From positions 434,001 through 498,000 of the forward strand of contig JAHBBC010000016.1 in assembly GCA_019915015.1 (NCBI GenBank): 64,000 nucleotides of DNA, written 5' to 3'. Below, in pieces: positions 59,447 through 64,000 of this stretch. How positions within the stretch are numbered: the first letter of the stretch is position 1; each line of letters opens with the position of its first letter. The notes beneath the pieces are model-generated. The model did not search any database. It saw only the letters and a list, made by a program, of their open reading frames with translations, and had not been told where the DNA came from. Made by a program: the position numbers and the translations under genes. The stretch comes from Auriscalpium vulgare. Its lineage: Eukaryota; Basidiomycota; Agaricomycetes; Russulales; Auriscalpiaceae.

Positions 59447-60666
59447 CTATAAGCCCTCAAGCCCAAACTCCCCGCCGTTGCCTCGATCTAGCTCGTTGAA
59501 GGGGTCCCGCATGCTCCCAGTCTTGGCACGCCAGAGCTGAGTGTAGAGTGCTTTCAGCTTCTGCAGCTCCGCATCGATGGCGGCTGTCTTGTTCGCCAGC
59601 GCAATGAACGAAGCATGCTGGGCCTCGAGTGTAGTGGACAGGACTGCAAAGGGGGTACAATCAATGCCGTGTCGGGGCTCGTATTTGGCGTGAGACAGAC
59701 CTTGCGGTGTGTATTGCGCCTGCTGCGCCGTCGACCCCAGCTTCCTCTCAAGTTGCTACAAAAGATTTCCAAGTCTGTGAGCGCTTCAGATTTATCAGAA
59801 AACATCCAACTCACCTCGATCGTCGCCTTGTACCACTGCAGTCTCTTCCGCATTTCTTCCGTTATGCGGGCAAAGAACCTATACGCCACATCAGCTTGGC
59901 TTCGCGGCGGGTCATACTCGGCGCAGACACTCACTCTAGCGGGAACGCCGCATGATTGCGCAGATATGCGCCATGCTGCTGCGGGTTCCGGAAGCCATCG
60001 ACAATGTGCGTCGCGACGATCGTGTCCTGCACGCTTTGGTCTACTTTGGACTTGAGGTCGCGTGTCGAAAGGACGTCATTTTGGAGGACAGTTATGGCGT
60101 TTATGAGGTCCTGGATGGCGGTCAAAGAACGTCACGCGGGCATTGGGAAGCACACGACCTTATGCACGCCGCGAATTTGATCTTGGCCCTTGGTCGCTTC
60201 GTCGCCGACCTTCCGCTGTTTCAGGTCATTGCTGATATGAACTCGGGCTTGGATATGCGCCCTGTGAAAGCGGCCTATAGCGCGGGACTAGTGAGAAGTG
60301 GAAGCACGCACTCAATGTCTTCGAATGTCTTCTTTATGTTATCGGGAAGGTCGTTGTACTTCGTCGACTTCGTGAATGGTGGTGGTCCAGAGAGTGCTGA
60401 TGACGATTGTGTGGGCTGTGAAGGGGCAAATGTGCTGGAAAAGCTAGCCATGGGCTGAGTATCGTGTACGGGAGCAAGAAAGAGGGAATAGCGAACCCGA
60501 AGCTGTGAGGGTAGTTGTAAGACGCAATGCAGGTGATGAGGGAAGGCAACTCACCCAGCAGCTGGTTTAGGCTGGGTATTGAGGAACGAATTTCCAAACA
60601 ATCCTCCTCTATGGATGACAACCTCAGCCAGCACAACACCAGAGTGGCGAGCAACTTACGAGGGTT

Positions 60667-60701
<35 letters not shown>

Positions 60702-61240
60702 TGTTGGTTTTGTTGAGGTTGGCCGAAGAGCGAACCTAAGTTCGAGCTCTGCTGCGGTTGTTGGCCGAATAGCCCAGCCGTGCCACTACCGGCAGTGGAC
60801 CCAAACAGACCTCCAGTGCTTACGGGAGCGGTAGTGGTCGAGCCAAAGAGCCCTCCTGTTTGTGTACCATTGGCTGAAGTTTGTCCAAGGAACGAGTTCC
60901 CCGCCGTGGCGCCGCCTGCCTGCGACTGTCCGAGGAATCCGCCGCCGCCTGCTTGCTGCTGCTGTGGTTGTTGCTGACTCTGTTGTCCAAAGCCAGAGAG
61001 CGGGTTCTGCGGTTGTTGCTGGGACTGGCCGAACAAGGAGGATTGGGTGGGGAGGGTCGAGCCGAGCGCGCCTTGTTGGCCGGACGGCGTCGCGTTCTGA
61101 GAGTTTGCCCCGGAGTTTTGCACAGTGTTTGGCACGGTGAAACCGGGCCCCGAGTTGAACAGAGAAGAGCTATTCCCCGCATGTGAGATAAGTGAGCCAC
61201 GCTGCGACTGCAAGCGAACGCACCCTGTGGCGAACGACAT
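59447..61240 (-). CDS. NUP49: FG nucleoporin, Nup49/Nup58 type
   Basis: Minus-strand gene of several exons (first 61240-60660, then 60608-60555, 60443 onward; last exon ends with EFGLEGL at 59447). The N-terminal 200 residues are Gly/Gln-rich with GLFG and FG repeats (SSLFGQSQ, GGLFGST twice, AGLFGQQPQ, LGSLFGQ), the disordered barrier of the nuclear pore. The C-terminal half is a coiled coil: LPDNIKKTFEDIE, LINAITVLQNDVLSTRDLKSKVDQSVQDTIVATHIVDGFRNPQ, FFARITEEMRKRLQWYKATIEQLERKL, TTLEAQHASFIALANKTAAIDAELQKLKALYTQLWR. This matches the Nup62-Nup54-Nup58 channel complex partner called Nup49 in yeast. Exon junctions in the middle (about 60290-59830) were read only approximately. Confidence 0.85.
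60664..60707 (-). repeat. polyglutamine trinucleotide tract
   Basis: A run of CAG/CAA codons (read on the minus strand) coding about 14 consecutive Gln in the FG domain of the nucleoporin. It includes an uninterrupted CAG stretch of about nine units and is likely length-variable between strains. Confidence 0.85.
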
Positions 61241-63165
61241 CTCGATCAGAGCTTTCTGCCCAGCCTCGACGCAGTCTACGTTTCTCGGTTACAGAACAGT
61301 GAAATTGAGGAGGTTGGAGGCGAGAACTGAGAACTGAGAAGAATGAGGAAAAGGACAAGGCGGGTACTACGCGTTGACCGCGCGCGTCTTTGAACACGGA
61401 CCAACACATGCTCGAAAATCGCTTTCCCCTCTACGCCTTACCTCTCTGTTTGCACGTCCGCACCGTCAGCCTTGCGTTGGTCAAACTATTTCACAATGCC
61501 AGTCCTGCCGATAACCTCGCGGTGCCAACAGCAATTCGCCGCCTTAGAAGCCCTTTGGGTGAACACCGGTACCCGCTCAGAATTTTAGCTCGTCCATAAT
61601 CTACCCGGCGGAGCACGCCGGTCGCGTTCATTAGCTGACGAGCCTGACCGGAAGTTTTCACACAACGGGCACAACGGGAACCTCAGGCCTCAAGCCCATG
61701 GCCAAGGGTCGAGACTGCTCAAGTAAGACAGGCATGCGCTCCGTGCCCTGGCTATCAAGGGCCCTCGTGAAGCACAATGTGTCGCACTTAAACGCACATG
61801 TGGGCTGTGCCACTGTGGTCGCTGTATGACCCAAGGCGCTGATTGCTCCTTGCTATCGCCCTCGAAGCACCCGAAGGTGCGGGAAACCCTCGGAAGCAAG
61901 CCTTGGCTCATCCTTTTCTGACGTGCCTTCGCTGCTGCCACGGTACCATGGAACACCTCAGCATGATCAGATGCAGGCTGATGCAGGAGACCGCCCATAT
62001 TCGATCCTGCTCGCTGGTTTCACTTCGGTCTCAGCAAGTCCGACTGGAGCACTATCAATGCCGCCCTATCGACATACGGGATGTTGGATCTTCGCGCTGG
62101 CCTATGACCTTCTGCTCTCTGAGTTGACTACTATGGACGCGTGTCCAAGCACCGCCGGAGCAACTCTCCGGTGAACGATTAGTGAGCTTCGCATCCTTCT
62201 CGACAGGCTACAAAATGAAGTTTTCCCGAGTCACCAGATAGGGAGCAACGTGGTTATCAGCCACCTCTGCAATTCCTGCGTGGACTCCAATCAACGGCCA
62301 ACTGGGTGAGAATTCGAGGCTTATAGGAGAGAGATCACTGACGCTCGTATCGGCGTACAGACCGCCCGCAGCATCCTTTGGCGTCTGCTCAATGTCCGAC
62401 GATCGCATTCGATGAAATGGCGTCAATTTGTTCATCCCATAACGCAACCCCCGGGTCTTTGAAACAAACGGTTTGCAATCCGAGGCACTCGCTAACCGAA
62501 CGAGAAGAGGCAGGAGCTTTGGGCAACAACTCTATTTTGTGTGTTCTTGGCGCCTTGACACCGAAGCGTGCGAGGAAGATTTGAATTACAATTTCTTGAA
62601 CGTAAAGCTGCGGGCGCCGGGCGCAGACGTGACGTGCGCGCTTGCATTCCAACTAAAGCGTGTCTCTTCTCGTACGTTGTGGCATTGGCTTCTCATAGAA
62701 TTTGGGACAGCCAGGCGATTGTCGCCAAGCATCTGCATGCGGCCCTGCGCGTGTCCTCTGTCCAGACGACACAGGGGAAGAGCTCGACAGGAACGTGGCT
62801 CAATAGACCCTGCTGTACGACATGAGCCAGGCGCCAGCTCTCCAATAAACCTTGAGGCTTGCCGTACCGTCTTGCCTAAAGCATCTAGGAACTCAATGTG
62901 TCGAACTGCGGGACTGTAAAGGTGTGGCGAGCACATGGGTGTTGCACATGGGTTCAGACCGCATGCTTCACCGTCATATTCGCCGCCGGTCGATCTTCTT
63001 GTCAACGAGTGTTCCCTGGTTATCAAAGCTTCCGTGTGCATCATTTGATGGGAACAGGTAAGCGTGTACAACTCGTTTCGTGGCCTTATTTATGGGAGGA
63101 CGGAACCGATGGCCGTCCACTGCCAGTCACTCTGACTTTGTGCCGCGGCGGCTTCCTTCACTGAC
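61241..63165. other. long intergenic region, no clear gene
   Basis: About 1.9 kb between divergent genes (nucleoporin - and arrestin-like +). Several open frames of 80-160 codons on both strands lack splice partners, start context or motifs. I see no repeat or mobile element. Confidence 0.4.
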
Positions 63166-64000
63166 ATGGACCATCATCCCCCACCGTACTCTTCTGCTCA
63201 CAACCATAGCTCGCATTGGTCGCTGCCTGCGTACACGTCTAATGCGAGGTCGGGGCCATCCACTTCTTCGGGACATCTGACCGAACACCGATATTCCCTC
63301 GGGAGCAAGCCCGAAAGGCCTTGGATCACGCTCAAAGTGCGCAGCTACTCTCCGAACGCGAACCTTCTGCCTTTATTCTACGAGGGGGACACCATCTCTG
63401 GCTCCGTTTATTTAGACCTGACCAAATCAGATGCGGTTCGGGAAGTGTCCGTCACGGTACGATCAGCATATCAATGTACACGGGGGCATACATCGCTAAC
63501 ATACTGCCAGCTGCAAGCCACAGTCAGTATCACAGGCCAGCAGGCGTTGGATTTCTTGAACATTCCCCAAGTTCTATTCGCGCAGTCTTCTGGAAAGCTG
63601 CATGGCACGCATTCCTGGCCATTTGCGATCGCTCTGCCGAGAGAGGTCACCCTGGGAAGCTCTATGCGCTCTGCGCATACCTTCTGTCTTCCTCCAAGGT
63701 TTTCCGAGCCCCACAGTTTTGTCCATATCGACTACAGAATTGTTGCCACTGTCAAGCGCCACAAATTTGCTGTGAACAGCTCGTAAGTAGCTACTTCCTT
63801 CCTGTGGATAGATGAGACTTAGCAAGTTATGTTAAGGGTACTAACCAACGCTGTCTACCTCCCTCGGATAATCGCTGAGCCGCCATCTGCGCCACGCGAG
63901 GTTGCATACCGAGAAGGAACGCTCCCACCAGGGCCTGAGCTTGACCCCGACGGCTGGAAAGCGCTTCCTCCCATAGACATCATAGGCCGTTTGTTCTCAA
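63166..64000 (+). CDS. arrestin-like protein, 3' truncated by window end
   Basis: Exons 63166-63456, 63511-63782 and from 63836 to the window edge. After a Pro/Ser/His-rich N-terminus (MDHHPPPYSSAHNHSS) comes an arrestin N-domain: ITLKVRSYSPNANLLPLFYEGDTISGSVYLDL, VREVSVTLQATVSITGQQALDFL, HSWPFAIALPREVTL, PHSFVHIDYRIVATVKRHKF. The PPPY near the start is a PPxY motif of the kind that recruits Rsp5/Nedd4 ubiquitin ligases. The first intron is 54 bases and in frame, so reading through it stays open. The rest of the arrestin C-domain lies outside the window. Confidence 0.72.

Overview
The window reads as nuclear DNA of a filamentous basidiomycete, most likely an Agaricomycete. Genes are dense and on both strands, coding exons are GC-rich and cut by many introns of about 45-60 bases with GTRNGY donors, there are no operons, and several proteins are of basidiomycete type. 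I rebuilt exon structures by hand from splice signals and checked that most spliced lengths divide by three. Function calls rest on motifs and family recall; no search was run.

Layout. 1-3.9 kb has no recognisable gene. 3.9-8.9 kb (+) is a large PMC1-type Ca2+-ATPase. 9.9-16.6 kb holds a cytochrome b5-domain protein (-), a MYND-finger protein (-), an unrecognised protein (+) and translation factor eIF1A (-). 17.0-27.0 kb is an array of three phosphate:H+ symporter genes (PHO84 family), all on the minus strand; the two right-hand copies have identical exon architecture and all three have a CACGTT core about 140-190 bases upstream of the start codon. 27.6-36.6 kb carries an ETF regulatory LYR protein (+), the APC/C subunit Cdc16/Cut9 (-), a SERINC/TMS1 membrane protein (+), a RAD51D-like recombinase paralogue (-) and mitofissin Atg44 (-).

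37.0-39.0 kb (+) is a second, degenerating copy of the MYND-finger family with a 64-bp internal duplication and a lost zinc ligand. It borders 2.4 kb of degenerate minisatellite-like DNA, at the far edge of which lies an intron-containing tRNA-Val. 41.8-46.1 kb (-) encodes a 1315-residue low-complexity protein of unknown function. 47.5-49.7 kb (-) is MICOS subunit Mic60, 50.5-52.1 kb (+) an arrestin-like protein, 52.6-53.8 kb (-) a coiled-coil unknown, and 54.5-55.2 kb (-) sorting nexin Snx3/Grd19 with a GC-AG intron. 55.4-59.1 kb (+) is the most intriguing locus: a protein family I associate with Agaricomycetes runs in frame into a Ras guanine-nucleotide exchange factor with no room for an intergenic region, so it may be one fused 1026-residue gene. 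59.4-61.2 kb (-) is an FG nucleoporin of the Nup49/Nup58 type, and a second arrestin-like gene runs off the right edge.

Most genes are independent housekeeping functions: ion and phosphate transport, mitochondrial architecture (Mic60, Atg44, ETF regulator), cell cycle and DNA repair, endosomal sorting and Ras signalling. The accessory signal is concentrated in the phosphate-transporter array, the MYND copy with its neighbouring repeats, and the RasGEF locus.
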